A stretch of 64,000 nucleotides of DNA from CAUZIZ01 sp965219855 (GTDB taxonomy: Bacteria > Acidobacteriota > UBA6911 > RPQK01 > JAJDTT01): the NCBI GenBank assembly GCA_965219855.1, contig CBDCOR010000020.1, forward strand, positions 124,001 to 188,000, in the 5' to 3' direction. Position 1 is the first letter of the stretch; each line of letters starts with the position of its first letter. Of the stretch, positions 8,636 to 19,159 are shown piece after piece. Under the pieces are notes generated by a model, which worked only from the letters and a program-made list of their open reading frames with translations, did no database searches and was not told where the DNA came from. The position numbers were made by a program, and so were the translations under genes.

Positions 8636-10054
8636 ATGGATCGTCGGGACGCTCTCGGTTTGATGGCGGCCAGTGCCCTCGCCTCCTGGCCCAAGCTATC
8701 CCTGGCTGAACAGCGAGTGGAATCTCGCCGTAGCACGGGAATTGTTAGGGTCACCCGTGGACCCTCCGACCTGGTGGCGCCAGCCGATGGGGGCGAGTTT
8801 CGATATGGACTGGGGATCCCCTTTCAGGTCTCTCCAAGGCAGGCAGGTCTGATCTGTAATCTGAGGACAGAGGGGTTCCCGGTGGGGGACTTCGAGGCCG
8901 GAGCGGATTTGATCCTGTTCGACCATCTCGACAAGATCTCCTCTGGAAAGACAATCCCGATTACGCGTACCTCGAAATACGCCGATCGGCACAACGGCCA
9001 GTGGCGCGTCGCGATCAAGCATTGGGTAGCAGGCGGCTTTGTACCGTTCGGCACCCTAGGTGCCGATGGAACTCCCCATCCGCATGCCGGAACCGGATTC
9101 CTGGTGTGTGAGGTGATGGATTTCCCGATGAGTGGCAGCGGCTACTACGGCTACTACAGCAAACGGGAGAAGGGCGGAGGAGTGGTGCGCATGACCGAGG
9201 TCTACCACCTGGTTCATGACGGTCGGGAATTGCGCTTGGTCGAGACCGAGGCCAGATCCCCCGCCGGTCCGCTGCGGCCGTCTGACTCGCGCTGGTCGAT
9301 CATCCACGCAGGCCTTCATATGGCGGTACCGGACGGCGATGATCTGCTGTTTGCGGTAGAAGCGACTCGGGGTGATCCAGCCTTGTGGCAGGCCGAGCCG
9401 CTTGCTTCAGGGATCTCACGCTGGCGGCGTATCGGGGACCGTTGGCAACCCAGCTCGTTTGTACCCATCGCCTTGAGCAGAATGCCAGAGAATCCGCGCA
9501 TCGTTCACGGTCAACCCCAGGTTCTGAGACAGATGGAACCCACCCTGATCCGCGACATCGATGGGTCCCTGCTTTTCACGGTTCGGAGCACGCAGTCGGA
9601 GATCGAAGACCATATTATTCGCGTCTGGCGCTCCACCGATGCCGAGGTGTGGGATCTAGCGATCGAGGTTCCAAACGGCCGGGGGCAGGCTCCGGTGACG
9701 CTGAACCAGGCTGCCGATGGTACGCCTTATCTCTGCGGAAACCGCTTGGGACACGAACGTGATTGGCTGCTTCTATGGCCTTTGAAGGCGGATCGCTCAG
9801 GTCTGGAGGAGCCGATCACAGTGCGGAACGCACTGAAGCAGTTCGGGCCTCCGCCCAGTGGCAAGGTGTGGTTCATGGATCACCCCATGTCCCGAACCGT
9901 GCGCCTGGCCGATGGAGCCTGGAGGCACCTGTTGGTTTATCGGATCATGGATCGAGGAGAACATTCGGGCTTTCCACCCGCGCCTCAGACCGGACTCTAT
10001 GTAGAAGAGGTCATTTCGGCCGGTCCAGCGATACCCAGTTGGAATTTCCAGTGA
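8636..10054 (+). CDS. exported sialidase/BNR-like propeller protein, full-length copy
   Basis: A 472-residue protein. The N-terminus (MDRRDALGLMAASALA) has a twin-arginine-like signal. The C-terminal ~260 residues carry Asp-box-like turns (TLIRDIDGSLLFTVRS, IIRVWRSTDAEVWD, LNQAADGTPYLC) as in BNR/sialidase-type propellers, ending in a conserved EEVIS..P.I.SWNF motif. Two shortened paralogues are at 38772-39644 and 61606-62406, both ending the same way. This is the only full copy in the window. The enzymatic activity is unknown; an extracellular glycan-related role is an inference from the fold and the neighbours. The downstream flank is MITE copy 2. Confidence 0.75.
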   Translation: MDRRDALGLMAASALASWPKLSLAEQRVESRRSTGIVRVTRGPSDLVAPADGGEFRYGLGIPFQVSPRQAGLICNLRTEGFPVGDFEAGADLILFDHLDKISSGKTIPITRTSKYADRHNGQWRVAIKHWVAGGFVPFGTLGADGTPHPHAGTGFLVCEVMDFPMSGSGYYGYYSKREKGGGVVRMTEVYHLVHDGRELRLVETEARSPAGPLRPSDSRWSIIHAGLHMAVPDGDDLLFAVEATRGDPALWQAEPLASGISRWRRIGDRWQPSSFVPIALSRMPENPRIVHGQPQVLRQMEPTLIRDIDGSLLFTVRSTQSEIEDHIIRVWRSTDAEVWDLAIEVPNGRGQAPVTLNQAADGTPYLCGNRLGHERDWLLLWPLKADRSGLEEPITVRNALKQFGPPPSGKVWFMDHPMSRTVRLADGAWRHLLVYRIMDRGEHSGFPPAPQTGLYVEEVISAGPAIPSWNFQ

Positions 10055-10106
10055 GTTCCTGATCCGTCTGGATCCGTGCCTCATCACGCCGGGAGCGGTT
10101 TCCCTA

Positions 10107-10296
10107 ACCCGCATTTCTCATCGCTGGTCTACTGCGACGCCGCAATCATCCGCCCTGGCTGTGTTATGCTCGGTCGGCCTCCTCGACGTACTGTACAAGT
10201 ACGACTGCGGCGGCTCGCCACGAGTGGTCTCGGTCGCAAGCCTTGCCAGGACGGCCCTTGCGGCGCCTCGCTACGACAAGCGATGAGAAATCCGGG
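10107..10296 (+). repeat. MITE copy 2 (190 bp)
   Basis: Terminal inverted repeats of about 18-21 bp (CCCGCATTTCTCATCGCT and, inverted, CCCGGATTTCTCATCGCT) are flanked by a perfect 4-bp duplication CTAA (10103-10106 and 10297-10300). The ends match those of the IS1380 element at 17470-19159 (CCCGGATTTCTCA). The interior contains no gene. The right-hand duplication forms the TAG stop codon of the minus-strand gene that follows. Confidence 0.9.
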
Positions 10297-12132
10297 CTAA
10301 TCATCTGTCTTTTGCTGCATGTAGTCGAGGACGGCTGTTAGGTTCCGCCTCGCCTCCGGGAAACCGGGCCGAATCTCCAAGGCCGCGTAGTAATGATCGA
10401 TGGCCTCCTGGAGCTTTCCCTGTTCCACCAGGGCATTGGCCCAGTTGTTGTGGGCGTCGGCGTTATCCGGATGAGCTTGTAGGGCCTGGGAATAGTGTCC
10501 AATTGCCTCATCAAGCCTCTTCTGTCTGGCCAGAGTATTGCCCAGATTGTTGTGGGCCTCAGCAAAGCTAGGCCGCAGGCGCAGGACCTCCAGATAGTGT
10601 CGAATTGCTTTCTCCAGTTGATTTAGCTGGGCCAGCGCAGTTGCCATGTTGTAGTGAGCTTCCGCGTAGTCTGGATTGATTTCCAGAGCCTTGGAGAAGT
10701 GGGGTAGTGATTCGTCGACGCGTCCGGACTTCAAGAAGGCATTGCCCAGGTTGCTATGGGCCAAAGCGTAGTCCGGGCGGATTCGCAGGGCCTCGGTGTA
10801 GTGCCTTATCCCTTCGTCAAACTCACGGCGGCGAACCAGCGCGAATCCCATATTGAAATGGGCGTTTACCGAGCCCGGATTGATCTTGAGCCACTGGCTG
10901 CTGAAGCTGACATCATCCTTGAAGTAGCTGGCTCGATGGTGAGTCATCGCCACCGCGCAACTTAACAGCGCCAGTCCTGAGACCAGAACCGAGCGACGTA
11001 CTGTTTCTGTGCTCCAGAAGGCTGAGGCAAGCGATGCAGCCACGGCAAATACCGAGAGTGATGCCAGAAAGACATAGCGGTCGTCGAAGGGAGCCTCCTG
11101 CCGGAGCAGGTTGGCAGTAGGCAGTAAATTCACCACAAACCAGCCAAGCCAGAACCAGGAGGCGCGTCGGTAAGGTGGTCCCAACCGAATCACCAGGAGC
11201 GCGATCAGAACCACCAGACCCAGGGCGACGAGGAGTCGGGGCCAAGATAGCCAGATCGCTCTCGTGGGCTCATAGTACAGCGCCGCAAAGGGGACGAAAA
11301 TGTCCTGTAGGGCATAGGCAAGCGAGAGAAACGGACCTCCCAGGCTTCCCAGGGCGAATTCGGTGCCTTCGAAAAGGATGCGGCGAATCCCAACGTAGGT
11401 CACCATGATGGGGACGATGGGCAAGTAGCGCACCGTCCAGCGGCGGAGACTGCGCCTGGGTGGGTCCCCCGACAGGCCCAGGAGATCGGCCAGCAGGAAC
11501 AATACGGGAACGATCACCGCCTGTTCCTTGCTGAAAAGGGCGCCCGCAAAAGCAAAGACAGCCAGCCCATACCACTTTCTGCCGGGACGCAGATAGGCAT
11601 AGATCGCCAGGACGGTCCAGGTTGAGGGTAGGAGTGTTTCCCGTCCCGACGACGCCGGATAGACCACAGATGAAGCAATAGGATGCAAGCAAAACAGAGC
11701 CGCTCCGAGTAGTGCCGGGATCCTCTCGATCTTGAATACAGGCAGGCGTAGGAGCGCATAGACGAGCAATCCAGCCACTCCAACCAAGAAGGCATTAAAC
11801 AAGTGAAAGGGGCCTGGATTCTCGCCGTGTACGGCTCTCTGCAGCATCAGAGTCGTGGTTGTCACGGGACGGTAGTAGGGAAGATTGGGAAAGGAAGGCT
11901 CGGCAAACAGGTTGGCTACGTCTGAGAGAGAGTGCGCTCCTGTACGGTTCAGAATCATCTGAACGTCGTCGTAGATGAACTCGCTGTCCCAGGAGGATAT
12001 CCCATAAACGGCTACGATCACGGAAAACAGAAGTAGGACCCCCAGCAGCTGCGGGTTCGACTTGTTCTTGGTCGGCCGGGGTTGGGACCTGCGCGTCGTA
12101 GGCTTACTTGAAGCAGACTTGGTCTTTTTCAC
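10297..12132 (-). CDS. TMTC-like membrane protein with C-terminal TPR repeats
   Basis: A 611-residue protein. A basic N-terminus is followed by about ten transmembrane segments (residues ~27-400), with an acidic YDDVQMI motif after the first one, as in DUF1736/TMTC-type O-mannosyltransferase-like proteins. Residues ~425-600 hold about five TPR units (AHSNLGNAFLKSGRVDESL, AHYNMATALAQLNQLEKAI, AHNNLGNTLARQKRLDEAI). It is probably a membrane glycosyltransferase-like or scaffold protein; the substrate is unknown. The stop codon TAG is supplied by the CTAA target duplication of MITE copy 2, so the original C-terminus may have been a little different. Confidence 0.8.
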   Translation of the reverse strand: MKKTKSASSKPTTRRSQPRPTKNKSNPQLLGVLLLFSVIVAVYGISSWDSEFIYDDVQMILNRTGAHSLSDVANLFAEPSFPNLPYYRPVTTTTLMLQRAVHGENPGPFHLFNAFLVGVAGLLVYALLRLPVFKIERIPALLGAALFCLHPIASSVVYPASSGRETLLPSTWTVLAIYAYLRPGRKWYGLAVFAFAGALFSKEQAVIVPVLFLLADLLGLSGDPPRRSLRRWTVRYLPIVPIMVTYVGIRRILFEGTEFALGSLGGPFLSLAYALQDIFVPFAALYYEPTRAIWLSWPRLLVALGLVVLIALLVIRLGPPYRRASWFWLGWFVVNLLPTANLLRQEAPFDDRYVFLASLSVFAVAASLASAFWSTETVRRSVLVSGLALLSCAVAMTHHRASYFKDDVSFSSQWLKINPGSVNAHFNMGFALVRRREFDEGIRHYTEALRIRPDYALAHSNLGNAFLKSGRVDESLPHFSKALEINPDYAEAHYNMATALAQLNQLEKAIRHYLEVLRLRPSFAEAHNNLGNTLARQKRLDEAIGHYSQALQAHPDNADAHNNWANALVEQGKLQEAIDHYYAALEIRPGFPEARRNLTAVLDYMQQKTDD

Positions 12133-12241
12133 AGTAGAATAGCCGGTTCAAGGTTGAGCGAGCCCGATTCTAACACGAGGTCCTTCACGTAATGCGGCTT
12201 GCTCCGGCTGCCAGAGAGAACGCTGAATAAGGAGAAATCCC

Positions 12242-12493
12242 ATGTCAAACCAAGAGGGAAGCGAGGAGAATCTGGTTGAGGAAATCGAGTACAAAGGCCA
12301 CAAGATTACAATCGTCATGAAGGAAGGTCGCCGCGAGCTGCGGCTGGAAGAAGAGAGAAGGGCTGTGGAACGCGATGACGACACCGAAAGCTATCATTCA
12401 CCCGATCTGCCTTATATGACATTTCCCTCCCTTCAGGAACTCGGGAAGGCGATGGTGGATCAGGGACTCGGCAGAGCTGCCGAGGACGAATAG
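12242..12493 (+). CDS. small charged protein upstream of tyrosinase
   Basis: An 83-residue acidic protein with a good ribosome binding site (AAGGAG) eight bases before the ATG. It has a short beta-rich start (EEIEYKGHKITIVMKEGRRELRLEE) and no signal or membrane segment. I do not recognise a family. It lies 70 bp upstream of the tyrosinase on the same strand and could be a tyrosinase-linked accessory protein, by position only. Confidence 0.6.
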   Translation: MSNQEGSEENLVEEIEYKGHKITIVMKEGRRELRLEEERRAVERDDDTESYHSPDLPYMTFPSLQELGKAMVDQGLGRAAEDE

Positions 12494-12563
12494 GATTGGG
12501 TAGACTGTCATCCTGTTTGATCGTCTGGTCGGGTTTGTCTGACCGAAGTCACGAGGAAGATAT

Positions 12564-14228
12564 ATGTACGTAAGAAAGAATGCTGCCAGCCTGACATCCG
12601 AGGAATGGACTCGCTTTCTCAACGCCATCGTTGCTCTGAAACATACGTTTGCGCCCGGATCAAGCATCAGCCTCTACGATCAGATCGTCGCCATCCATAT
12701 TGGCGTTGTACAACTGATCTGGGGAGCGGGACCCGGCTCAGGCCGAGATGGGGCCCACGGAGGACCCGCCTTTCTTTCCTGGCACCGTGAGTATATCCGT
12801 AGATTTGAGACCGCCCTCCAATGCATTGATTCGCAGGTGACGTTGCCGTATTGGAATTGGGGTCAGGGAGATCTTTCTGAAACCACAGCGCTCTTCCAGG
12901 ACGACCGCATTGGGCCGATGGGATCCGGGGGTGCCAGTGGTATGGACATCGCTACGGGCTATTTTGCACTCAACCCGAATGCCTTCAATCCTCTGGGTTG
13001 GTCGATTCGCGCGGAACTGAGGCCCTTGGGTCAGGCAATGCAGCGCAACCAGATCCTGAGCACGGGTCCGGGCTGGCCCACGGCGGGAACGGTAGAAAAC
13101 ACACTCTCCCAAGCTCAGTACCATCAATTTCGTCCTTCTTTGGAACAGAGCCCCCATCACAATCTGATTCACGGGAGGGTGGGACGAGACATGGCTCAGA
13201 TGACTTCCCCGAACGACCCCATCTTTTTTCTCCATCACTGCCAGATAGACCGGCTCTGGGCTCAGTGGCAGCAGGAACACCCGGGCGGCGCTAACTACAA
13301 TCCTCTGAATAGCGGGGGCTACGGCCACCGGCTGACGGATCGGATGTGGCCCTGGGACGGAGGGCAGACCACGCCTGGCGACTGGCCCGGGAACTTCCCA
13401 TCTGTGTCTCCGTTGATAGCCAATCTTTCGGCGATCGATGTTGTCACGCCGGAGGATGTGGTGGATCACCGAGCGCTGGGCTACTGTTATGACGACGAGC
13501 TCGATTGTCCCTGCCGCGAGATCAGTACGCCTCCACTGATCTTTCCCCAATATGCCGACGGACAGAGTGGAGGCACCAGCAACAAGACCCGAATCATCCT
13601 ACGCAATACCCGGGATCAGGTTGAGACCGGGCAGATCAGGTTCTTCGATCCCAGCGGAAGTCCTGCCATCGTCGATGTTGGGGGTGGCCCAACCAGCACC
13701 GTAAACTATAATCTCGGCCCCTGGGGCTCGGTGGAGGTGGAGACCGATGGAAACGGTCCCCTGAAGTCAGGCTCTATTGAAGTGTTTTCCGATCAAGGGA
13801 AGGATTCGGCCATCGTGGGTACGGAGAGCTTCGGGCTGCTGGGACATGGCGTTTCGGTGCCTCACTCGCCGTCGCGCCCCGAGCACTAGGTTTATGTGAG
13901 CCAGACTACCGATGAGAGGGCTGGTGTCGCTATCTACAATCCCGACAGGGTGAACTCAGCTACGCTGGACTTGTACCTGCTGGATGCTGCCGGAGCACAA
14001 CAGGCGAGCGTTCAGCTCGCGCTCTCGCCAGGGCAACAGATCGCTCAATTTGTGGATGAATCCAGTCTCTTTCAGGCCTACTTTTCGGCTAATCCGGGAG
14101 ATTTCCAAGGCACCCTGAACCTACAGGCGCGAAGCAATAGAAGAGTCTCCGTCATAGGACTTCTGCAGAATCGGGCCAGCGGAGCTCTGGTCGCAGTATC
14201 CACGGCCCTGGACGCCTTCAGCCCGTAG
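12564..14228 (+). pseudogene. tyrosinase with C-terminal beta-domain, in-frame TAG
   Basis: The first ORF (12564-13889) is a type-3 copper oxidase. CuA ligands are visible at His45, His65 (AHGGPAF) and His74 (SWHREY), and CuB at His199, His203 (HHNLIHGRVG) and the HH pair in DPIFFLHHCQIDRLW. Residues ~330-555 form a C-terminal domain also present in the protein at 41815-44147. The TAG at 13887-13889 lies inside that domain and the frame continues unchanged to 14228 (PEH-stop-VYVSQTTDERAGVAIYNPD). The catalytic domain is therefore intact, but the full protein needs readthrough. A GAGGAAG ribosome binding site precedes the ATG. Phenol oxidation is expected if it is active. Confidence 0.85.
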
Positions 14229-15651
14229 GCGAGATATTTCCCTTCTGCGTGACAAAATAGGGATTCGCTAGTCAGTTTTAGGCTTCGAGAGGCGGCTAGC
14301 CCCAAAATAAGCGCAAGTTCGAAAATAGACCCCTTTGTCGGCTCCGAGGAGCCATTTTGGAGACCTAAATTCTAAATTTCGGCGCGAAGTCACTCAGAAC
14401 AGGCACGTGTTCAGCTGTCCTCCACGCCGATCGCTCAGGGAAAACGATTCTGCCCTCTTGGGGGGCGTTTGTAGAGACACCTCGCCCCAGCTCTGGCGAC
14501 CCTCGGAGCTACTTTATCTCCTTTCAGTTTCAGGTAGCTGGCCGGTGTTTCAACCACTTACTGCCTTCCAAAAGAAGACGGCTCCAACCATTGACATCCA
14601 GCAGCCGATAGACCAACTGTCGGCCCCTGCGCAAAATCTGGCAGGGCATTTCAATGACCTCTCGCAGGAAACGGCGATACTCCATCTTCACCAGCTCTCG
14701 GGCTTGCAGTCGCGCCGGCAGCACCAACCCCATCCAGGCCTTCAGATTCCAGGCTTGAGCCGCAATCACCAGATAGGCCCAGTTGGCTACCAGCGTATCC
14801 GAGGGCATCCGCAGGGCCTCGACTCCGTTCTTGAGTTGTTCAATGACGTTCTCCTGGTTGCAGCGCCGGTTGTTTTCCCGTACGACTCCCGCCGTTCCCA
14901 ACGTTCTGGCCGAGATATTGGTGACATAAAAGTGGTAGCGTGTCTGCGGCAGCAGCCGCTTCTGACCTTTCTCGACCAGGATCGTCTTGCGCAAGATCAC
15001 CATCCGATAGGTTCGCTTCGCTTTGCTCGGACGGTAGTCGATCTCCGCGATCTCTTCCCGTTCCAGCGTCAGCGTCTTGAACCCGCGTCTCTTGACAATC
15101 TCCGGCTTCACTTTGTCCCGCCGCTGGCGCCGCTTCTTCCCTTTTCCTTTCCCCTGGCTGGGGCGCCCCAGCTCTTTCCATCTCGCTTCTGGCAACGCCT
15201 CCGCCCACTTGACGAAGCTCGGATGGGCGTCGATCCCGAAGTCAAACTCCACGCCCGCCTCCGTCCAACGGTCAAAATGAGCCGTCAGCGAAAAATCCGT
15301 GTCCCCGCGCAGGCGCACCTTCCGAAAACCCGCCTCTCGAACCAGCTCGATACTCCGATCCAGCCATTCGGCCGCTCCCTCATGAGAGGGACGGTTGCCC
15401 GAGCGGTTGACCGCATAGAGCACCTCTCCCGTATTGGCCAGCGTCACGATCAGCGGCGCATAGCCCCACTGCCCGTCGTAGCTGATCTCCATCCCTTCCT
15501 TGCATTCGCCGCTCGTGGGGGCCATCGTCCCATCCACGTCGATCTCCGCCCGTTGGAAGAAACGGGCCGGTTGTTGGGCCCAGACCTTGAGGCGGCTGGC
15601 ATTGACGGCTTCCATCAGATCCACCACGTCGGGCGCGTCAAAGCGGCGCAC

Positions 15652-16967
15652 CAGTAGTGTCCCAACGTTTGGGTTTCTAATCTCTGTAAAGTATTAATGA
15701 GTAATATGTTAGAGAAGATAATGGGTGTTTCCGACTTGAAAGTGAGTGTACGCTCACGCCCTTCAGTTCATAAGGAGGGCGAGCATGTACACGGGCACGA
15801 CGATTTTTTCTCAGGTGATGCGGCATCTTCCCTGGCATCATTTTCATCGCATTGTTCAGCACTACGGAGGCGACTACAAGGTCAAGTCGTTCCGCTGTGC
15901 CGACCATTACCGGGTCATGGCCTTTGCACAGTTGACCTATCGCGAGAGCTTGCGCGATATCGAAGCCTGCCTACGGGCCATGAGATCCAAGCTCTTCCAC
16001 ATGGGCATTCGCTCCACGGTCTCCCGCAACAATCTGTCCAATGCCAACGAGAGGCGCGACTGGCGCATCTATGCCGAGTTTGCCCAAGTGCTTATCGCCG
16101 AAGCGCGCCGCCTGTACACCGACGAGGACCTGGGAGTCGACCTGAACGCGACCGTCTATGCCTTGGACTCCACGACCATCGACCTGTGCCTCTCGGTCTT
16201 CCCCTGGGCGCGCTTCCGCCGTACCAAGGGGGCGATCAAACTGCATACCTTGCTCAACCTGCACGGCGCCATTCCCGAGTTCGTTCTGATCTCGGACGGA
16301 AAACTGCACGATGTCCACGCCTTGGACCACCTGATTCCTTGTCCCGGTGCCTACTACATCATGGATCGCGGATACCTGGATTTCGGGCGCCTGTACCGAC
16401 TCCATTCTGCCCGGTCGTTATTCGTGACCCGCGCCAAGGCCAACTTCAAGTTCCGCCGCCGCTACTCCCACCCGGTGGACAGAACGACGGGACTGATCTG
16501 CGACCAAACTGTCCTGCTGAGCACCTTCTATCCGGCCAAGGCCTACCCCGAACCTTTGCGTCGCATCAAGTTCTTCGACGTCACCACCGACCTGCGGCTA
16601 GTATTCCTCACCAACGACTTTGCTTCTCCCGCTCTGACTATTGCCCGGCTCTACAAGCTCCGCTGGCAGATCGAACTGTTCTTCAAATGGATCAAACAGC
16701 ATCTCCGCATCAAGGCCTTTTACGGCACCAGTCCCAATGCCGTGAAAACACAAATCTGGATCGCCCTCAGTACCTACCTGCTCATCGCCATCATCCGCAA
16801 GCGCCTCTATCTCGAGTTGCCGCTCTACACAATTCTCCAGGTCCTGAGTGTCTCGCTCTTCGAGAAAACCCCAATTTTACAGGCCTTTCAGGACATGCAT
16901 TACATTACTCAGAATAGTGACATTCATAAACAGTTGATGTTATTCGACTAACGCTGGGACGCTACTG
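15652..16967 (+). mobile_element. IS4-family insertion sequence (1316 bp)
   Basis: The inverted ends CAGTAGTGTCCCAACGTT and CAGTAGCGTCCCAGCGTT (two mismatches) are flanked by a perfect 9-bp duplication GCGGCGCAC at 15643-15651 and 16968-16976. It is inserted in the transposase gene of IS1380-family element A, in the opposite orientation. Comparison with the uninterrupted copy at 44.2-46.1 kb confirms the boundaries to the base. Confidence 0.95.
15785..16951 (+). CDS. IS4-family transposase
   Basis: A 388-residue DDE transposase. The ATG at 15785 has a strong ribosome binding site (AAGGAGGG) upstream; the longer in-frame start at 15746 is less likely. The N-terminal signature (FSQVMRHLPWHHFHRIVQ, SFRCADHYRVMAFAQLTYRESLRDIE) is characteristic of this IS4 subgroup. 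Catalytic residues sit in YALDSTTIDL, YIMDRGYLDF and the YREK-type motif YKLRWQIELFFKWIK. It appears intact. Confidence 0.95.
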   Translation: MYTGTTIFSQVMRHLPWHHFHRIVQHYGGDYKVKSFRCADHYRVMAFAQLTYRESLRDIEACLRAMRSKLFHMGIRSTVSRNNLSNANERRDWRIYAEFAQVLIAEARRLYTDEDLGVDLNATVYALDSTTIDLCLSVFPWARFRRTKGAIKLHTLLNLHGAIPEFVLISDGKLHDVHALDHLIPCPGAYYIMDRGYLDFGRLYRLHSARSLFVTRAKANFKFRRRYSHPVDRTTGLICDQTVLLSTFYPAKAYPEPLRRIKFFDVTTDLRLVFLTNDFASPALTIARLYKLRWQIELFFKWIKQHLRIKAFYGTSPNAVKTQIWIALSTYLLIAIIRKRLYLELPLYTILQVLSVSLFEKTPILQAFQDMHYITQNSDIHKQLMLFD

Positions 16968-17469
16968 GCGGCGCACAAAGTCTCCGGCCGTGCTGGGGGC
17001 GGGGATCTTCTCGGCTCCCACCGCCTCCAGGAAACTCACACTCTGACGTCGCAGTTCAATATCCTGATAGCGGGTCCCGCCCGTGGCCACGTTGTAGATC
17101 AGGCTCAGGACGTGGTCCGATTCGTGGTACGGTTGGTGGCGTTTGAGCAGCGTCACCGCCTGGTCAATGGCTTTCCCCAGCCCACTCCACTTCACCACCT
17201 GCTGCAGCAGCCCCAGACCACCGTAACTGACCGCACCCGTTTTCTCCGAGACCTCGTAGCTGATGACCTCGGGCGAGAGCACCGGTTTCGGGTCTTGACC
17301 GTTCCAGCTGGGGCTCAATCGCTGAGCAACCTCTGCTTCCCGTTTGCGGATGATTGCGCTATCCTTTTTCTTCACCTGAAATGCCTCCTTTCGGCTTGTT
17401 CTGAAGTTTCTTTGACAACCCCAGAATACCCGTCAGGTCTGGCATTTCAGGTGTTTACATGTGGTTTAG

Positions 17470-19159
17470 CCCGGATTTCTCAAAGACAAGAAAAAGCAGT
17501 CAGCTCTATGTGATATAAAGTCTTTGTTATCAGATACTTAATAATCACAAGGAGCTGACTACTATGACCACAGAGTGTATCGCTTCCAAGCTGGAGTTTC
17601 AAGAGCTAGAAGGGCGCCGAGTCGAGGCAGAATTCAATGGGGGGCAGATCACCTCAGACTCCGGGGGGTTGCTGTTACGGGAGGTGGAGAGCCGCTATGG
17701 GTTCATTAGCGGCTTGGCCGCCTGCTTTGGGGACCGGCGCGATCCTCGCTTCACCGAGTTCAGTGTGGAGGAACTGGTGGGGCAGCGGATTTACGGACTG
17801 GCCCTAGGCTATGAGGATGTCAACGATCATGAGGAGCTCCGGGCAGATCCGCTGATGGCGGTGTTGGTCGGCAAGGAAGATCCCTTGGGGAGGGATCGGC
17901 GAGCGGAAGCGGATCGAGGCAAGGCGTGTGCGGGCAAGAGCACCCTCAATCGTTTGGAGTTGTCCTCGGTGACGCAGGATAAATATCGCAAGACGCCGGT
18001 GGATGAAGCCGCGGTCGAAGCGTTTTTGGTGGAGCAGTTCATTCGGGTGCGAGGCGGGAAACCGAAGGAGTTGGTCTTGGACCTGGATGCGACGGATGAT
18101 CCGCTGCACGGAGAACAGGAGGGTCGTTTCTACCATGGCTACTACCGGTGTTACTGCTACCTGCCGCTGTATGTGTTTTGCGAGGGGTATGTGCTGGGGG
18201 CCAAGCTGCGGGTGTCGAACCTGGATGGCTCCGAAGGAGCGGTCCAGGAGATGGAGCGGATGGTGGGACAACTGCGGGCGAAGTGGCCGAAGGTCCGCAT
18301 TACTCTGCGGGCGGACAGCAGCTTTGCCCGCGAGGCGTTGATGAAATGGTGTGAGGAGCATCGAGTGGATTACGTCTTCGGTCTGGCCCGCAATCAGCGC
18401 TTAGAGGGGGCCCTGGAGTCCGAGTTGGAACAGGCCCAGGCACTGCAACAAGCCAACGGCAGCAGCGCCCGAGTCTACAAGGACTTTCGTTACCAGACGC
18501 GCAAAAGCTGGAGTCAAGAGCGGCGAGTGGTGGGCAAGGCCGAGTACACGGGTAAGGGATCCAATCCCCGCTTTGTCGTCACCTCGCTGGGAGCGAAGCG
18601 GTGGCCCGCCCAAAAGCTGTACGAGGAGCTGTACTGCGCGCGAGGGGAAGCGGAGAATCGGATTAAGGAGCAGCAGCTAGAGCTGTTTGCCGATCGGACC
18701 TCGACGCACCGCATGAAGAGCAATCAGCTGCGCCTGTGGTTTTCCTCGGTGGCTTACAATCTGCTGCACACGCTCAGGTGTGTCGCTTTGAAGGGGACCC
18801 AGTGGGCGAAGGCGCAATGCCAGACGATTCGCCTCAAACTGTTGAAGATAGGAGGCCAGATTCGGGTCAGTGTCCGACGGGTGAGCTTGTCGCTGAGCGA
18901 GGGTTATCCTTACCAAACACTCTACGCCCAAACCTTGGCCCAGCTTCAACAGCTCGGCTGAGCGGAGGCAAACCGGAAATCCCAACCATCTGCAACTGAG
19001 GCGGCTGAGGTGTGTCTGAAAAACCGGTTTTCCGCCTTCAACATAGGTGTCACCAAGCTCTCGCACTCTACAGTGCCCTCAACTGAGACTTCGGCTCAAA
19101 CCAGAGTCGAAAAATCGACTAAAAATCAGCCTTTCTGCTTTCACTATGAGAAATCCGGG
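17470..19159 (+). mobile_element. IS1380-family insertion sequence (1690 bp)
   Basis: The perfect terminal inverted repeats CCCGGATTTCTCA / TGAGAAATCCGGG are flanked by the 4-bp duplication TTAG at 17466-17469 and 19160-19163. The uninterrupted sequence GTGGTTTAGTCCAC at 44.2 kb (opposite strand) shows the empty site. It is inserted in the terminal region of IS1380-family element A. Its ends match those of the three MITE copies in this window, making it the likely source of their mobility. Confidence 0.95.
17564..18961 (+). CDS. IS1380-family transposase
   Basis: A 465-residue DDE transposase that starts after AAGGAG. Family signatures are ITSDSGGLLLREVE near the N-terminus, LVLDLDATDDPLHGEQEG with the first catalytic Asp, RADSSFARE with the second, and GEAENRIKEQQLELF with the Glu, followed by RLWFSSVAYNLLHTLR. 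It appears intact and could act on its own ends and on the MITEs at 2.6, 10.1 and 49.8 kb. Confidence 0.96.
   Translation: MTTECIASKLEFQELEGRRVEAEFNGGQITSDSGGLLLREVESRYGFISGLAACFGDRRDPRFTEFSVEELVGQRIYGLALGYEDVNDHEELRADPLMAVLVGKEDPLGRDRRAEADRGKACAGKSTLNRLELSSVTQDKYRKTPVDEAAVEAFLVEQFIRVRGGKPKELVLDLDATDDPLHGEQEGRFYHGYYRCYCYLPLYVFCEGYVLGAKLRVSNLDGSEGAVQEMERMVGQLRAKWPKVRITLRADSSFAREALMKWCEEHRVDYVFGLARNQRLEGALESELEQAQALQQANGSSARVYKDFRYQTRKSWSQERRVVGKAEYTGKGSNPRFVVTSLGAKRWPAQKLYEELYCARGEAENRIKEQQLELFADRTSTHRMKSNQLRLWFSSVAYNLLHTLRCVALKGTQWAKAQCQTIRLKLLKIGGQIRVSVRRVSLSLSEGYPYQTLYAQTLAQLQQLG

Larger units (their letters stand above)
14530..17375 (-). pseudogene. transposase of IS1380-family element A, split by IS4
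   Basis: The N-terminal 137 codons (17375-16968) and the C-terminal part (15651-14530) together give the same 506-residue transposase as the intact copy at 44325-45845, with only scattered differences (for example ARELVK versus ARQLVK). The break falls at FVRR/FDAP, exactly at the GCGGCGCAC duplication made by the IS4 element. The catalytic motifs (EIDVDGTMAPT, RGDTDF, NQENVIEQLKNG) remain but the protein is interrupted. Confidence 0.93.

Noticed and set aside
1862..13889. Reassignment of TAG to an amino acid
   Set aside because: TAG closes other genes exactly where homologues end (for example the sialidase-like proteins ending in AWDF and SWNF), and TAA and TGA also occur as internal stops, so decay is simpler.
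15697..16917. 406-codon plus-strand ORF overlapping the IS4 transposase in another frame
   Set aside because: The frame starting at 15785 has the ribosome site and all IS4 motifs; the other is an overlapping shadow.
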